Notes: generated by a model not told the origin, from the letters alone. A stretch of 33,587 bases of DNA from Rubrivivax sp. (GCA_021297985.1 JAJTGU010000124.1:1-33587); one strand, 5' to 3'; counted from the first letter of the stretch, positions 1 to 8,400 are shown. Numbers and translations: made by a program.

Positions 1-1
1 C

Positions 2-604
2 ATCTCGCCCGGCTGCCCGGTGGTGGTCTATGACGCCCAGGGTGGAGCCTACGCAGCGCGCGCCTGGTGGCTGCTGCGCTGGCTCGGTCACGACGCGGTC
101 GCCTTGCTGGATGGTGGACGCAGCGCCTGGCGCGCCGCTGGCGGTGCACTTGACACCACCCTGCCGCCCGCCCTCGACGCCGCGCCGCCCTACCCTGCCA
201 GCGCCGGGCCGGCAATGCCCACCGTGACGGCCGGCGACCTGCTGGACGTCACGGGAACCGGCGCGCCTGTGGTTGTCGACGCCCGCTCCGGGGAACGCTA
301 CCGTGGAGAGTCCGAGCCGTTGGATCCGGTGGCCGGACACATCCCCGGCGCGTTGAACCGGTTCTTCAAGGACAACCTGGGCCCCGACGGCCGCTTCAAG
401 TCGGCGGAAACCCTGCGTCGCGAGTTCGCCAGCCTTCTGGCCGGACGCGACGGTGCAACGGTCGTGCAGCAATGCGGCAGCGGAGTCACCGCCTGCCACA
501 ACCTGATCGCGATGGAACACGCCGGCCTCGGCACGACCGCGCTGTACCCGGGCTCGTGGAGCGAATGGGTGTCCGATGCCTCACGGCCCGTGGCACGCGG
601 CTGA
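2..604 (+). CDS. sseA: 3-mercaptopyruvate/thiosulfate sulfurtransferase (rhodanese family), 5' end missing
   Basis: The reading frame is open to the left edge of the window, so the start lies upstream; about 200 residues are visible. The visible part covers the end of a first, inactive rhodanese domain (the stretch ending in LLDGG) and a complete second, catalytic rhodanese domain. The active-site loop CGSGVTA is present, with its cysteine codon at 473-475. CGSGVTA is the form typical of 3-mercaptopyruvate sulfurtransferases, whereas thiosulfate sulfurtransferases usually carry CRKGVTA, so mercaptopyruvate is the better guess for the sulfur donor. The enzyme forms a cysteine persulfide and passes the sulfur to cyanide or a thiol acceptor in the cytoplasm. 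The family name is secure; the exact donor is inferred from the loop. Confidence 0.88.
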   Translation: MSPGCPVVVYDAQGGAYAARAWWLLRWLGHDAVALLDGGRSAWRAAGGALDTTLPPALDAAPPYPASAGPAMPTVTAGDLLDVTGTGAPVVVDARSGERYRGESEPLDPVAGHIPGALNRFFKDNLGPDGRFKSAETLRREFASLLAGRDGATVVQQCGSGVTACHNLIAMEHAGLGTTALYPGSWSEWVSDASRPVARG

Positions 605-606
605 CG

Positions 607-640
607 CCCGTTTCGCCGAGCCCGTTTCGCCGAGCCCGTT
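607..640. repeat. Short tandem repeat after the sulfurtransferase gene
   Basis: Two exact copies of the 14-base unit CCCGTTTCGCCGAG lie at 607-620 and 621-634, followed by a third partial copy (CCCGTT, 635-640). The repeat begins three bases after the stop codon of the upstream gene and lies in the 108-bp gap before the stress-protein gene. No function is evident; slipped-strand duplication of a non-coding tail is the simplest explanation. Confidence 0.7.
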
Positions 641-712
641 GACGCCGGTCAATGACCCGGCGGGCAGCGGGCGCATGATCGCGGTCCCGCCACCCCCGCA
701 ACCGGAGGCCCC

Positions 713-1147
713 ATGTACCAACGCATCCTGTTCCCCACTGATGGCTCGGAGGCCACGGACAAGGCCCTGGAGGCCGCGGTCACACTGGCCAAGCTTTGTG
801 GCGCCGAATTGCAGGTGCTTTCGGTCAAGGACCCGTATCCGTTCGCCGCCGTCTCGGAGATCCACCCGATCGCACCGCAGGAGTATCTCGACGCGCAGGA
901 CCGGGCCGCCCGATCCTGCGTTGGCCGTGCCGTCGCTGTGGCTGAAAGTGCCGGCGTCAAGGCCAGTGGTTGCGTCGTCGAGGCGGTGCACCCCTGGGAG
1001 GCGATCGTCGAGCAGGCGCAGACCCAGGGCTGCGACCTGATCGTGATGGCCTCTCACGGTCGCCGGGGCATCGCGGCGCTGCTGCTGGGCAGCGAGACGA
1101 CCCGGGTGCTGACACACACCCAGTTGCCGGTCCTGGTGGTTCGCTGA
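713..1147 (+). CDS. Universal stress protein (UspA family)
   Basis: A single-domain UspA protein of 144 residues, the normal length for the family. It opens with MYQRILFPTDGSE, the usual first strand and the Asp-Gly-Ser turn that contacts nucleotide. Near the C-terminus it has GRRGIAALLLGS, which fits the G-2x-G-9x-G(S/T) loop of ATP-binding family members, followed by the TQLPVLVV strand. A good Shine-Dalgarno GGAGG at 704-708 sits four bases before the ATG and fixes the start. Such proteins are cytoplasmic, form dimers and accumulate during starvation or oxidative and respiratory stress; the specific role here cannot be read from the sequence. The gene appears to stand alone, with a short tandem repeat in front and a convergent gene ending 54 bp downstream. 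Confidence 0.9.
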   Translation: MYQRILFPTDGSEATDKALEAAVTLAKLCGAELQVLSVKDPYPFAAVSEIHPIAPQEYLDAQDRAARSCVGRAVAVAESAGVKASGCVVEAVHPWEAIVEQAQTQGCDLIVMASHGRRGIAALLLGSETTRVLTHTQLPVLVVR

Positions 1148-1201
1148 CGGCGCCGCAGAGGTGCTGAAGACACGCTGCGGCCCGCGATGGCTGTAGCGCT
1201 G

Positions 1202-2638
1202 TCAGGGCACGAGCCGATAACGTGGGCGTTGCGGCTCGCCGGCGGCCTGCTGGCGCGGCGCCGTACGCAACAGCCCGAGGTCGACGAGCTGGGCGAGCGC
1301 GGGGTCCCATCCGACATGGGACCCGGCCAACGCCTCCAGCACCGACCAGACCGCCGCCTGCGGTTCCCGCCCGGTTGGCGGGGATGCGGGCGTCGCGGCG
1401 CCCGCTGCTGCCCGCCTGCCGGATGGGGTTTGGTGGGCCGCCAGGAGATCGGTCCAGCCCACGGTGTTTCGACGTGCCCCCTTCATGATCGTGCCCCAGG
1501 CGGCGAGCGGGTCGCTTTCGCCATCGATCCGCCCGGCGGCGGCAAGCAGTTGCGCCAGCGCCTGACCGCAGGCATAAGGGGCGACACGCAGATTCGCCTG
1601 CTCCTTCGCGGCCAGCGTGTCGCCTGCGACGCCGCTGCAGCGCGAAGCCGCGTCCTCGAAGGCATCGCCGAACGCGGCGGCATCGATCTCGCCATGGCGA
1701 CGCAACAGATCCCAGGCTGCGGCTTCGGCACTGCCTTCGAGCAACGAGATCGCGCCGTCGCCCGGCCGTCCGCCGCGGACAACCGCATTGACGAGATGGA
1801 ACAGCTCATGGATCACGAAGCGGCGCAGTTGCAAGCTCGAAGCCGCGTCTGCACGGTCCCAGCCATCACCTATGAAGTTCAGCCGAACCGCGCCTTCCAG
1901 CGTGTCGCCACGCCAGCTCCGCGGGCCCTCGCGGCGGCCGCTTCGCGTCACCAGAAAGCTCGTGGCCGCACCGGCGTTGCGCAGTGGCGCCAGATCGACC
2001 TCGACCCGCTTCAGCGTGCCGCGGATCTCGGCCAGCAGGCCGGGCGGCAAGGCGCGGTCGACGATGAAACGGTCGCGGCCCACGGCAAGGACCTGCGGTC
2101 GGCCGACCACCAGATAGGCGCCTGAGGCCCTGGCCGACGACACCTTTAACGCGATGTCCGGGCCCGCGTCCATGCCACCAGCGGCCACGACCCCTTCGAA
2201 GCGGAACGTCACCTGGCCGAACGCCGGCGCCGGCAGGAGCGATTCGCTGTAGACGGCAGCGGCACGGCCATCGGCAAAGGGAAGCAACGGTGTGTAGACG
2301 CGGTCCATCGCACCGTCGGCAATGGCATCGTCGAGCCAGACCGTGAGGCTGCGGGCGGGCGCGGCCAGCCGCAGCGTGCGGCCGTCTCCATCCAGCGCTG
2401 CGCCTTCGAGCCGCCAGGCCCGCGCCCTGACGCCCGGGGCATCGGCCAGGACCAGACAGTCGATCACCTGTGCGAAGCGATAGTCGACACGCACCCGTCG
2501 TGCGCTGCCGTCGAGGCTCAGGAAGGCGGTGACGGCATGCGGCTCGGATGGCGGCCGACACTCGGCAGCAGCCGCAAGCGGGGCGACAAGCAGCACAGTC
2601 GCGGCCGCGACCAACTTCTGGCGGCCGTTCGGCCCCAT
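1202..2638 (-). CDS. Exported protein with an HExxH zinc-peptidase-like motif (putative gluzincin)
   Basis: A protein of 478 residues that I do not recognise as a named family. The ATG chosen (2638-2636) shares one base with the TGA of the upstream ZIP gene (TGATG), so translation is probably coupled. The open frame extends further upstream but there lies entirely inside the ZIP gene. Residues 1-25 form a signal peptide: a KLV start, a hydrophobic run and alanines before Glu-Cys. Residues 277-281 read HELFH inside a hydrophobic helix, and 20 residues later comes EGSAE (301-305). HExxH followed by a downstream glutamate is the zinc-site layout of gluzincin peptidases such as the M1 and M61 families. 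The first 250 residues look like beta-sandwich material. I infer a periplasmic or secreted metallopeptidase; activity and substrate are unknown. A cysteine at residue 27 follows the signal, but no proper lipobox precedes it. Confidence 0.65.
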   Translation of the reverse strand: MGPNGRQKLVAAATVLLVAPLAAAAECRPPSEPHAVTAFLSLDGSARRVRVDYRFAQVIDCLVLADAPGVRARAWRLEGAALDGDGRTLRLAAPARSLTVWLDDAIADGAMDRVYTPLLPFADGRAAAVYSESLLPAPAFGQVTFRFEGVVAAGGMDAGPDIALKVSSARASGAYLVVGRPQVLAVGRDRFIVDRALPPGLLAEIRGTLKRVEVDLAPLRNAGAATSFLVTRSGRREGPRSWRGDTLEGAVRLNFIGDGWDRADAASSLQLRRFVIHELFHLVNAVVRGGRPGDGAISLLEGSAEAAAWDLLRRHGEIDAAAFGDAFEDAASRCSGVAGDTLAAKEQANLRVAPYACGQALAQLLAAAGRIDGESDPLAAWGTIMKGARRNTVGWTDLLAAHQTPSGRRAAAGAATPASPPTGREPQAAVWSVLEALAGSHVGWDPALAQLVDLGLLRTAPRQQAAGEPQRPRYRLVP

Positions 2639-3453
2639 CAGTGCGCGTGGCCGGCTTCGTGCAGCAGGGTCGTCGCGAGCACGACGATGGCCAGGCCCGC
2701 GCCCAGCCAGCCGACCTGCGCCAGCGTTTCGCGCCATCCCATGCGCTGCTGCATCTGCGGGATCAGGTCCGCCAGGGCGACGTAGACGAAGCTGCTTGCC
2801 GCGACGACCAGCAGGTAGGGCAGCGCCGCCTCCCAGGGTTCGACGAGAAAGTAGCCCGCAACACCGCCGGCCACCGCGCAAAGCCCTGAGATTGCATTGA
2901 AGCCCAAGGCTCGCCGGCGGCTGAAGCCGGCGTTCAGCAGCACGATGAAGTCGCCCGCTTCCTGGGGGATCTCGTGCAGCACGATGGCCACCGTCGTCAC
3001 CGCGCCCAGCCAGGGGTCGGCGATGAAGGCCGCGGCGATGATCACGCCGTCGCAGAAGTTGTGCACGCCGTCGCCCACCAGCACCGCGTAACCGCCGCGG
3101 CCGGCCTGCTGGGCGTCGAAGGGGTGATGGTGATCATGACCGTCGCCTTCGTGGTGGTGCACGTGGCGGAACAGCTCGACCTTCTCGAGCAGCCAGAAGA
3201 ACAGCAGCCCCGCCAGGAGCGTTGCGAACAACACCTGCGCTCCAGGCCCGCCATGCCCCGAATGACCGGGGTCATCGGCACCAAAGGCCTCGGGCAGGAC
3301 ATGCAGCAAGGCGGTGCCCAGCAGCACACCGGCTGACAGGCTCACGAGGTGGCGAACGACACGCGACAGCACCGTCACGGTGAGGCTGGCGGCGACAAGC
3401 ACCGACAACAGCCCGCTGGCCAGCGTGGCCAGCACGATCATCAATAGGGTCAT
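2638..3453 (-). CDS. ZIP-family divalent metal transporter
   Basis: A 271-residue integral membrane protein with about eight hydrophobic segments. The metal-path signatures are clear: HNFCDG at 131-136 in the fourth segment and HEIPQE at 160-165 in the fifth, the two helices that form the binuclear site in ZIP proteins. Between the third and fourth segments lies a histidine-rich cytoplasmic loop (residues 96-110, HVHHH and HDHHH), usual for a metal-sensing or metal-handling loop. A second His-containing stretch (HSGHGG) is near residue 64, and the C-terminus ends HEAGHAH. The family moves Zn(II), Fe(II) or Mn(II) into the cytoplasm; zinc is the default guess. Its TGA overlaps the start of the HExxH protein gene, so the two form a two-gene operon. 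Confidence 0.88.
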   Translation of the reverse strand: MTLLMIVLATLASGLLSVLVAASLTVTVLSRVVRHLVSLSAGVLLGTALLHVLPEAFGADDPGHSGHGGPGAQVLFATLLAGLLFFWLLEKVELFRHVHHHEGDGHDHHHPFDAQQAGRGGYAVLVGDGVHNFCDGVIIAAAFIADPWLGAVTTVAIVLHEIPQEAGDFIVLLNAGFSRRRALGFNAISGLCAVAGGVAGYFLVEPWEAALPYLLVVAASSFVYVALADLIPQMQQRMGWRETLAQVGWLGAGLAIVVLATTLLHEAGHAH

Positions 3454-3630
3454 GGCGGCCCGGGTCGAGCCCGGAGTCTCTGTGTGTTCCTGATCCGCAA
3501 AAGTTTAGCCGGCGGCCTCGTGCGGTCCGGGCGCTGCGGTCAGGCGCCGAGGTGACGTCGACTGGCGCCGCTGCCAATGGCTGGGCGACTCCAGGCTCGC
3601 CCGCGCTTCACCGAACGGGAAGCGTTTGCC

Positions 3631-3659
3631 TTGACGACGGCCACGAGCGCCGCGAGAAT
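3631..3659 (+). promoter_or_regulatory. Predicted sigma-70 promoter of the cupin-TetR genes
   Basis: A -35 box TTGACG (3631-3636), a 17-base spacer and a -10 box GAGAAT (3654-3659; four of six consensus bases, including the key second A and final T) precede the cupin gene. The expected transcription start, about 3666, falls inside the operator-like sequence that follows directly. A repressor bound there would block initiation. Confidence 0.5.
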
Positions 3660-3678
3660 ACCTACCAACTAGAAGGTA
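3659..3678. promoter_or_regulatory. Operator-like inverted repeat upstream of the cupin gene
   Basis: TACCTACCAACTAGAAGGTA is an imperfect palindrome: the outer arms TACCT and AGGTA pair exactly and some inner pairs also match. It starts at the last base of the predicted -10 box and overlaps the likely Shine-Dalgarno AGAAGG (3671-3676). A near-identical copy lies at 4993-5011 in front of the dehydrogenase gene. Size, symmetry and position suit a TetR-family operator, and a TetR gene sits between the two copies. Confidence 0.6.
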
Positions 3679-3684
3679 CAAGGA

Positions 3685-4347
3685 ATGACCGAACTCGCGA
3701 TCCATGCCCAGCTCGACCGGCGCGCCGTCGTCGACGGTGACGCGCTCCCCTGGCAGGACTCCCCCGCGCCGGGTGTGCAGCGCCGCATGCTGGAGCGCGA
3801 CGGTGGCGAACGGGCCCGCGCAACCTCGGTGGTGCGCTATGCGCCGGGCAGCCGGTTCAGCCCGCATCGGCATGACGGCGGCGAAGAACTCTTTGTGCTG
3901 GAAGGCGTGCTTGAAGACGAGTTCGGCACCTACGGCACGGGCACCTACATCATGAACCCCCCAGGGACGGCACACACACCCGCATCCGCCCTGGGGTGCG
4001 TGCTCTGGGTCAAGCTGCGCCACCTCGGCCCGGAACACGGCGAGCGTGTGGTCGTGGACACCCAAGCCGCCGTTTGGCGGCCGGGCCTGGTGCCGGGGCT
4101 GGCCGTGCTGCCCCTGGGCAGCCATGGCACCCAGCACACCGCCCTGGTGCGTTGGGCGCCCGGTACCCGCTTTCAGAGACATCAGCATTGGGGCGGGGAA
4201 GAAATCTATGTGCTCAGCGGCGTCTTCGAAGATGAGCATGGCCGTTACCCGGCCGGTCATTGGCTGCGCAGCCCCCATCTGAGCCAGCACACCCCCTTCA
4301 GCGACGAAGGCTGCACCATCCTTGTCAAGACAGGGCATCTGCTGTGA
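3685..4347 (+). CDS. Double-domain ChrR-like cupin protein
   Basis: A 220-residue protein made of two cupin domains. The first has the metal-ligand pattern H61-x-H63...E67...H97 (HRHDGGEE and PPGTAH), the second H166-x-H168...E172...H202 (HQHWGGEE and LSQH). The spacing resembles the cupin domain of ChrR anti-sigma factors and the related cupin_7 proteins, but the zinc-binding anti-sigma domain of ChrR is absent, so this is probably a stand-alone cupin. Each domain can bind one metal ion; the reaction is unknown. The ATG at 3685 has a Shine-Dalgarno AGAAGG eight bases upstream, inside the operator-like repeat. The stop overlaps the GTG start of the TetR gene by four bases (GTGA), so both are made from one message. 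Confidence 0.82.
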   Translation: MTELAIHAQLDRRAVVDGDALPWQDSPAPGVQRRMLERDGGERARATSVVRYAPGSRFSPHRHDGGEELFVLEGVLEDEFGTYGTGTYIMNPPGTAHTPASALGCVLWVKLRHLGPEHGERVVVDTQAAVWRPGLVPGLAVLPLGSHGTQHTALVRWAPGTRFQRHQHWGGEEIYVLSGVFEDEHGRYPAGHWLRSPHLSQHTPFSDEGCTILVKTGHLL

Positions 4348-4943
4348 GCGAGTCGAAGCACTTCTCTGAACTCACCCCGGCCGCCGAGCGTCTGGTCGAT
4401 GTGGCGCAGGGGCTGATCCAGCGCGGCGGCTACAACGGCTTCTCCTACGAAGACATCGCCCGCGTGGTGGGCATCAAGAAGCCCAGCATCCACCACCACT
4501 TCCCGACCAAGGCCGACCTCGTGACCGTGGTCACGCAGCGCTACATGCACCGCTTTCGCGAGGCGCTGTTGCGCATCGAAGGCCAGCAGGCCCGCGCGCC
4601 AGAGCGCCTGTTGGCATACGCCGAGTTGTTCGAGCAGACCTATGGCGCGCAGCGCCAGCTCTGCCTGTGCGGCATGCTCGGCGCGGAGGCCGACGCGGTG
4701 CCGGCCGAGGTGGCGCAGGAGGTGCAACAGTTCTTCAAGACCAACCTCCAGTGGCTCACCGACGTCATCGAACAAGGCCAACGGCAGAACAGCCTGCGCA
4801 AGGAGGTGGATGCCCGCGTCCATGCGCAATTGCTGCTGTGCGCGCTGGAGGGCGCCATGGTCGTGGGCCGGGCAGCGGGTAGTGCCATTCACCAGGGCCC
4901 GCAAGCGTTGGGCGCCGCGCTGATTCATTCCCTCAGGGCCTGA
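4344..4943 (+). CDS. TetR/AcrR-family transcriptional regulator
   Basis: A 199-residue protein with an N-terminal TetR helix-turn-helix at about residues 32-53 ([22 protein letters not shown] spans it) and a helical ligand domain after it. The start is GTG 4344, whose GTGA overlaps the cupin stop; the frame is open further upstream, but that part runs inside the cupin gene. Length is standard for the family. Residues 107 and 109 are a Cys-x-Cys pair (RQLCLCGML) in the ligand domain; this segment is common in one TetR subgroup, and the cysteines could sense oxidants or electrophiles, which is inference. The matching inverted repeats in front of the cupin and dehydrogenase genes are the obvious candidate targets, giving autoregulation of cupin-tetR and control of the downstream gene. 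The inducer is unknown. Confidence 0.88.
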   Translation: MSESKHFSELTPAAERLVDVAQGLIQRGGYNGFSYEDIARVVGIKKPSIHHHFPTKADLVTVVTQRYMHRFREALLRIEGQQARAPERLLAYAELFEQTYGAQRQLCLCGMLGAEADAVPAEVAQEVQQFFKTNLQWLTDVIEQGQRQNSLRKEVDARVHAQLLLCALEGAMVVGRAAGSAIHQGPQALGAALIHSLRA

Positions 4944-4960
4944 ACGGGCCTTCAACTCGC

Positions 4961-4985
4961 GGGGCCGATGTGGCCCTCTTTTTCA
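4961..4985 (+). terminator. Possible weak intrinsic terminator between the TetR and dehydrogenase genes
   Basis: A short stem GGGCC (4962-4966) and GGCCC (4972-4976) with a five-base loop is followed by CTCTTTTTC. The stem is only five pairs, so efficiency is doubtful. If real, it would separate cupin-tetR from the dehydrogenase and fit with the latter having its own operator-like site. Confidence 0.35.
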
Positions 4986-4992
4986 CCCTCGT

Positions 4993-5011
4993 TACCTACC
5001 AACTGAAAGGT
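4993..5011. promoter_or_regulatory. Second operator-like inverted repeat, upstream of the dehydrogenase gene
   Basis: TACCTACCAACTGAAAGGT matches 17 of 19 bases with the sequence at 3659-3677, differing only in two central bases (GA for AG). It lies 9 bases before the dehydrogenase ATG and contains that gene's likely Shine-Dalgarno (GAAAGG). No convincing -35/-10 pair precedes it, so the promoter is not pinned down. Confidence 0.6.
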
Positions 5012-5020
5012 TTGTCAATC

Positions 5021-5803
5021 ATGAACACACTCGACTTCTCGAACCAAAAGCTGCTCGTCATTGGTGGCACCAGCGGCATCGGCCTGTCCGTGGCGGAGCG
5101 GGTTCTGCGGGGTGGTGGCCGCGTGGTCGTGACCGGCCACCGCGCTGACAAGGCGGCTGCGGCGCTGCAGCAACTCCAAGCCCTGGGCGACGCCAGCGTC
5201 CTGCAAGCCGACCTGCAGCAAGCCAGCGGCCTGCAGCAGTTGCAAAGCGAACTGCAAGCGCGACACGGCGATGTCAGCCTGCTCGTCAACGCCGCAGGTG
5301 TGTTCGTGCCCAAGCCTTTCCTGGAGCACACCGAGTCCGACTACCGCAGCTACCACGCGCTCAACGAAGCGATCTTCTTCCTGACCCAAGGCGTCGTGCG
5401 GCGCTGGGTGGAGGCAGGCACCGAAGGCGCGATCGTCAACATTGGCTCGATGTGGGCGCAGCAGGCGATCGCCGCGACGCCTTCTTCCGCCTACTCCATG
5501 GCCAAGGCCGGCCTGCATGCCTTGACCCAGCACCTGGCCATGGAACTGGCGCCACGTCGAATCCGTGTCAACGCGGTCTCACCCGCGGTGGTGGCCACAC
5601 CGGTCTACGAGGCCTTCATTCCAAAGGCGCAAGTGCAGCAAGCGCTGGCCGGCTTCAACGCGTTCCACCCCCTGGGACGCATTGGCCAGCCCCAGGACGT
5701 GGCAGCGGTGGTGGCCTTCCTGCTGTCAAGCCAGGCGAGTTGGGTGACTGGCGCCCTTTGGGACGTGGACGGTGGCGTGATGGCCGGGCGAAACATGGCT
5801 TGA
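5021..5803 (+). CDS. Short-chain dehydrogenase/reductase (SDR family, NAD(P)-dependent)
   Basis: A classical SDR of 260 residues. It has the cofactor-binding glycine motif GGTSGIG (15-21), the NAAG structural motif (90-93), the catalytic serine S143 and the YxxxK pair Y158/K162 (YSMAK), and the C-terminal GALWDVDGG segment typical of the family. Arg-rather-than-Asp features after strand two (TGHRADK) suggest NADP(H), but this is tentative. The start ATG 5021 is chosen because the family begins about ten residues before the first strand; an in-frame upstream start at 4970 would run through the operator-like repeat. The substrate cannot be deduced. The gene probably belongs to the regulon of the TetR protein encoded just upstream. 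Confidence 0.9.
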   Translation: MNTLDFSNQKLLVIGGTSGIGLSVAERVLRGGGRVVVTGHRADKAAAALQQLQALGDASVLQADLQQASGLQQLQSELQARHGDVSLLVNAAGVFVPKPFLEHTESDYRSYHALNEAIFFLTQGVVRRWVEAGTEGAIVNIGSMWAQQAIAATPSSAYSMAKAGLHALTQHLAMELAPRRIRVNAVSPAVVATPVYEAFIPKAQVQQALAGFNAFHPLGRIGQPQDVAAVVAFLLSSQASWVTGALWDVDGGVMAGRNMA

Positions 5804-5866
5804 GCCGTTCGTGCATCGCGGGCCTGCGCCCCTCTCTTGAAGCGCCAACGACCGCAGGGCCCTCCA

Positions 5867-6751
5867 TCAGACCCCGTGCGTGCGGAACCAGTCCAGGCAG
5901 CGCTTCCAGCCGTCTTCGGCCGCCGGCTTGCGGAAGCTTGGCCGGTAGTCGGCATGGAAGGCGTGCGGGGCGTCGAGGTAGATCATGAAGTCGCTGGCCT
6001 TGGCCGCCGCATTGCCCGCAGCCCCGGCTGCGGCCAGCGCGTTCTGCATCTGCTTGACGGTGTCCAGCGGGATGCCGGTGTCCTTTTCGCCGTAGAGGCC
6101 GAGCACCGGTCCCTTGAGTTGGGCCGCGACCTCGACCGGGTGCCGCGGCTGCAGCGGATTGCCCTGGCCGACCAGGCGGCCGTACCAGGCCACGCCGGCC
6201 TTGACGCCCGGGTTGTGCGCGGCGTACAGCCAGGTGATGCGCCCGCCCCAGCAGAAGCCGGTGACGCCAAGCTTGGCGGTGTCCGCGCCCTGCCCCTTGG
6301 CCCAGGCCACGCAGGCGTCGAGGTCGCGCATCACCTGATCGTCGGGCACCTTGGAGATCACCTCGGCGATCAGCTTGGCGATTTCGCCGTAGCTGGTCGC
6401 GTCGCCCTGCCGCACGAACAGCTCCGGGGCGATCGCGCAATAGCCGGCCTTGGCGAAGCGCCGCGCGACGTCGGCGATGTATTCGTGCACGCCGAAGATC
6501 TCGCTGACCACCAGCACCACCGGCGCGTTCGGCCGGTTGGCCGGTGCGGCACGGTAAGCCGGCATCTTGAAGTCGCCGACCGGTATCGTGACCTCGCCAG
6601 CGACGAGGCCCTGCGTGTCGGTCTTGATCTGCGTCTGCGCCACGACCGGCAGCACAGCGGCGGCAAAGCCGGTGCCCACGGCACCGCGCACGAAGTCGCG
6701 GCGGCTCGGGTCGTTCGCGGGAACCAAGGTGTCGAAGTCGGCTTTCAGCAT
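5867..6751 (-). CDS. Dienelactone hydrolase family protein with Tat signal
   Basis: An alpha/beta hydrolase of 294 residues. The family's Cys-Asp-His triad is visible: C167 in GFCWGG, D224 in YGEKD and H263 in APHAFH. The N-terminus carries a twin-arginine signal, SRRDFV at residues 16-21 followed by a hydrophobic run to about residue 38 (VLPVVAQTQ), so the protein is exported folded to the periplasm. The ATG at 6751 is supported by AGGAG (6764-6760) eight bases upstream; the frame continues further but without such a site. Dienelactone hydrolases open lactone rings in aromatic degradation, but exported relatives in Burkholderiales lack a proven substrate. It is transcribed away from ppx across a 99-bp shared upstream region. 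Confidence 0.87.
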   Translation of the reverse strand: MLKADFDTLVPANDPSRRDFVRGAVGTGFAAAVLPVVAQTQIKTDTQGLVAGEVTIPVGDFKMPAYRAAPANRPNAPVVLVVSEIFGVHEYIADVARRFAKAGYCAIAPELFVRQGDATSYGEIAKLIAEVISKVPDDQVMRDLDACVAWAKGQGADTAKLGVTGFCWGGRITWLYAAHNPGVKAGVAWYGRLVGQGNPLQPRHPVEVAAQLKGPVLGLYGEKDTGIPLDTVKQMQNALAAAGAAGNAAAKASDFMIYLDAPHAFHADYRPSFRKPAAEDGWKRCLDWFRTHGV

Positions 6752-6850
6752 GGGCGTCGCTCCTGAAGGGGTCGGTTCTGAATCCCGGTCGGGCCGGGAC
6801 CCGGTGGATTCTCGGACTTTCCGCAAAGGCCCGGCTTGTACGATCCAAGC

Positions 6851-8371
6851 ATGGCATCAACAACACGTACCGCAGCGGCAGGCGGACCGCTCGCGGGCAT
6901 CGACCTCGGGTCGAACAGCTTCCGGCTCGAGATCGGGCAGATGCCGGGCGGACGCTACCGCCGCATCGATTACCTCAAGGAGACCGTACGCCTGGGTGCC
7001 GGGCTCGACGCCGCCGGCCTGCTGTCGGACGAGGCCACCGAGCGCGGGCTGACCTGCCTGCGCCGGTTCGCGTCGAGACTGTCCGGATTTGCACCCGGCC
7101 AGGTGCGGGCCGTCGCGACGCAGACGCTGCGCGAGGCACGCAACCGCAATGCCTTCCTGCTGCGGGCTCAGGAAGTCCTGGGCTTCCCCATCGAGGTGAT
7201 CTCCGGTCGCGAGGAAGCGCGGCTGATCTACGCCGGCGTCGCCCACCTTCAGGCGGGCGACGAACCGCGGCTCGTGATCGACATCGGCGGCCGGTCGACC
7301 GAGCTCATCCTCGGCCGCGGCCGGGTGCCGATGGTGGCGGAGTCCTTCGGCACCGGCTGCGTGTCGCTCAGCCTGCGCTTCTTCGAGGGCGGTCGCATCA
7401 CCGAGGCCGGTTTCCGTGCCGCTCAGGTCGCCGCGGGTGCCGAGTTCGAAGAAGCGCTGGGGCCGTTTGCGCCCGAACACTGGGACCATGCGCTGGGCTC
7501 GTCCGGCACCGCCGGTGCGGTGTCGCAGGTGCTGATCGCGGCCGGCATGAGCGACGGCCGGATCACGCCCGCCGGCCTGCGATGGTGCATGCAGCAATGC
7601 CTGGCGGCCGGCCACATCGACAGGATCGACCTGCCAGGCCTGAAGCCCGAGCGCCGCGCCGTTCTGCCGGGGGGGCTGTCGATCCTGTACACCTTGGCCA
7701 CCCACTTCGACATCCAGGCGCTCTGGCCCGCCAAGGGGGCACTGCGCCAGGGGCTGATCGTCGACCTGCACGAGCGCCTGGTTGGCGCCGGACGCAGCGG
7801 CGACATGCGCGACGAGTCGGTGATTTCACTGCAGCAGCGATTCGACGTTGACGCCGAACAGGCCGAACGGGTCACGCGCATCGCGCTGGCCCTTTGGGAC
7901 CAGGGCGTACCGGCCGCGGTACGAAGCGATGGCGAGCGCCGGCGCGAACTGGCCTGGGCCTGTTCGCTGCACGAGATGGGTTTGATGGTCTCGCACCACG
8001 ACCACCACCGGCACAGCGCCTACCTGCTGGCCAACGTCGACGCGGCGGGTTTCTCGCAAAGCCAGCAGCGACGCATCGGCGAGCTGGTGCTCGGCCAGCG
8101 CGGCGGGTTGCGCAAGATCGAGACCGCATTGGCAGCCAGCGAGGCCTTTGCCTGGCAGGTGCTGTGCCTGCGGCTGGCCGTCATCAAGTGCCACGCCCGC
8201 CAGCCCGTGCACGACGGCGCCTTGCACCTGCTGCCCAGGGGACGCGAGGCCCTGCTGCGCTACACCCGCAGCTGGGCCGACGAACGCCCGCGGACGCTGT
8301 TCCTGCTGCAGGAAGAAGCTGCCGCCTGGGCCCGCCAGGGCGGACCCTTGGCCTTGCGTTTGCCGGGCTGA
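6851..8371 (+). CDS. ppx: Exopolyphosphatase (Ppx/GppA family)
   Basis: A 506-residue Ppx/GppA protein that releases phosphate from the ends of inorganic polyphosphate. The actin-like ATPase fold is marked by GIDLGSNSF (16-24), [13 protein letters not shown] (118-130, containing the catalytic glutamate region) and DIGGRSTE (144-151). The usual third motif is DIGGGSTE, so an arginine replaces one glycine here. A helical HD-like domain follows ([13 protein letters not shown] in its core) and the length matches proteobacterial Ppx rather than the shorter one-domain forms. ATG 6851 is preferred over a TTG 15 bases upstream. Close, convergent ppk supports Ppx over the guanosine pentaphosphatase GppA. 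It ends at a bidirectional terminator hairpin. Confidence 0.92.
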   Translation: MASTTRTAAAGGPLAGIDLGSNSFRLEIGQMPGGRYRRIDYLKETVRLGAGLDAAGLLSDEATERGLTCLRRFASRLSGFAPGQVRAVATQTLREARNRNAFLLRAQEVLGFPIEVISGREEARLIYAGVAHLQAGDEPRLVIDIGGRSTELILGRGRVPMVAESFGTGCVSLSLRFFEGGRITEAGFRAAQVAAGAEFEEALGPFAPEHWDHALGSSGTAGAVSQVLIAAGMSDGRITPAGLRWCMQQCLAAGHIDRIDLPGLKPERRAVLPGGLSILYTLATHFDIQALWPAKGALRQGLIVDLHERLVGAGRSGDMRDESVISLQQRFDVDAEQAERVTRIALALWDQGVPAAVRSDGERRRELAWACSLHEMGLMVSHHDHHRHSAYLLANVDAAGFSQSQQRRIGELVLGQRGGLRKIETALAASEAFAWQVLCLRLAVIKCHARQPVHDGALHLLPRGREALLRYTRSWADERPRTLFLLQEEAAAWARQGGPLALRLPG

Positions 8372-8378
8372 AAACACA

Positions 8379-8400
8379 AAACCCCGCCGAGGCGGGGTTT
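8379..8400. terminator. Bidirectional intrinsic terminator between ppx and the PEP-CTERM gene
   Basis: AAACCCCGC and GCGGGGTTT form a nine-pair stem around a four-base loop (CGAG). The A-run on the left and T-run on the right make it usable from both strands: it lies just after the ppx stop and 38 bp beyond the PEP-CTERM gene stop. Confidence 0.85.

Noticed and set aside
1187-2125. Plus-strand frame of 312 codons opposite the HExxH protein
   Set aside because: The minus-strand frame has a signal peptide and a metal site and is coupled to the ZIP gene; the plus frame shows nothing.
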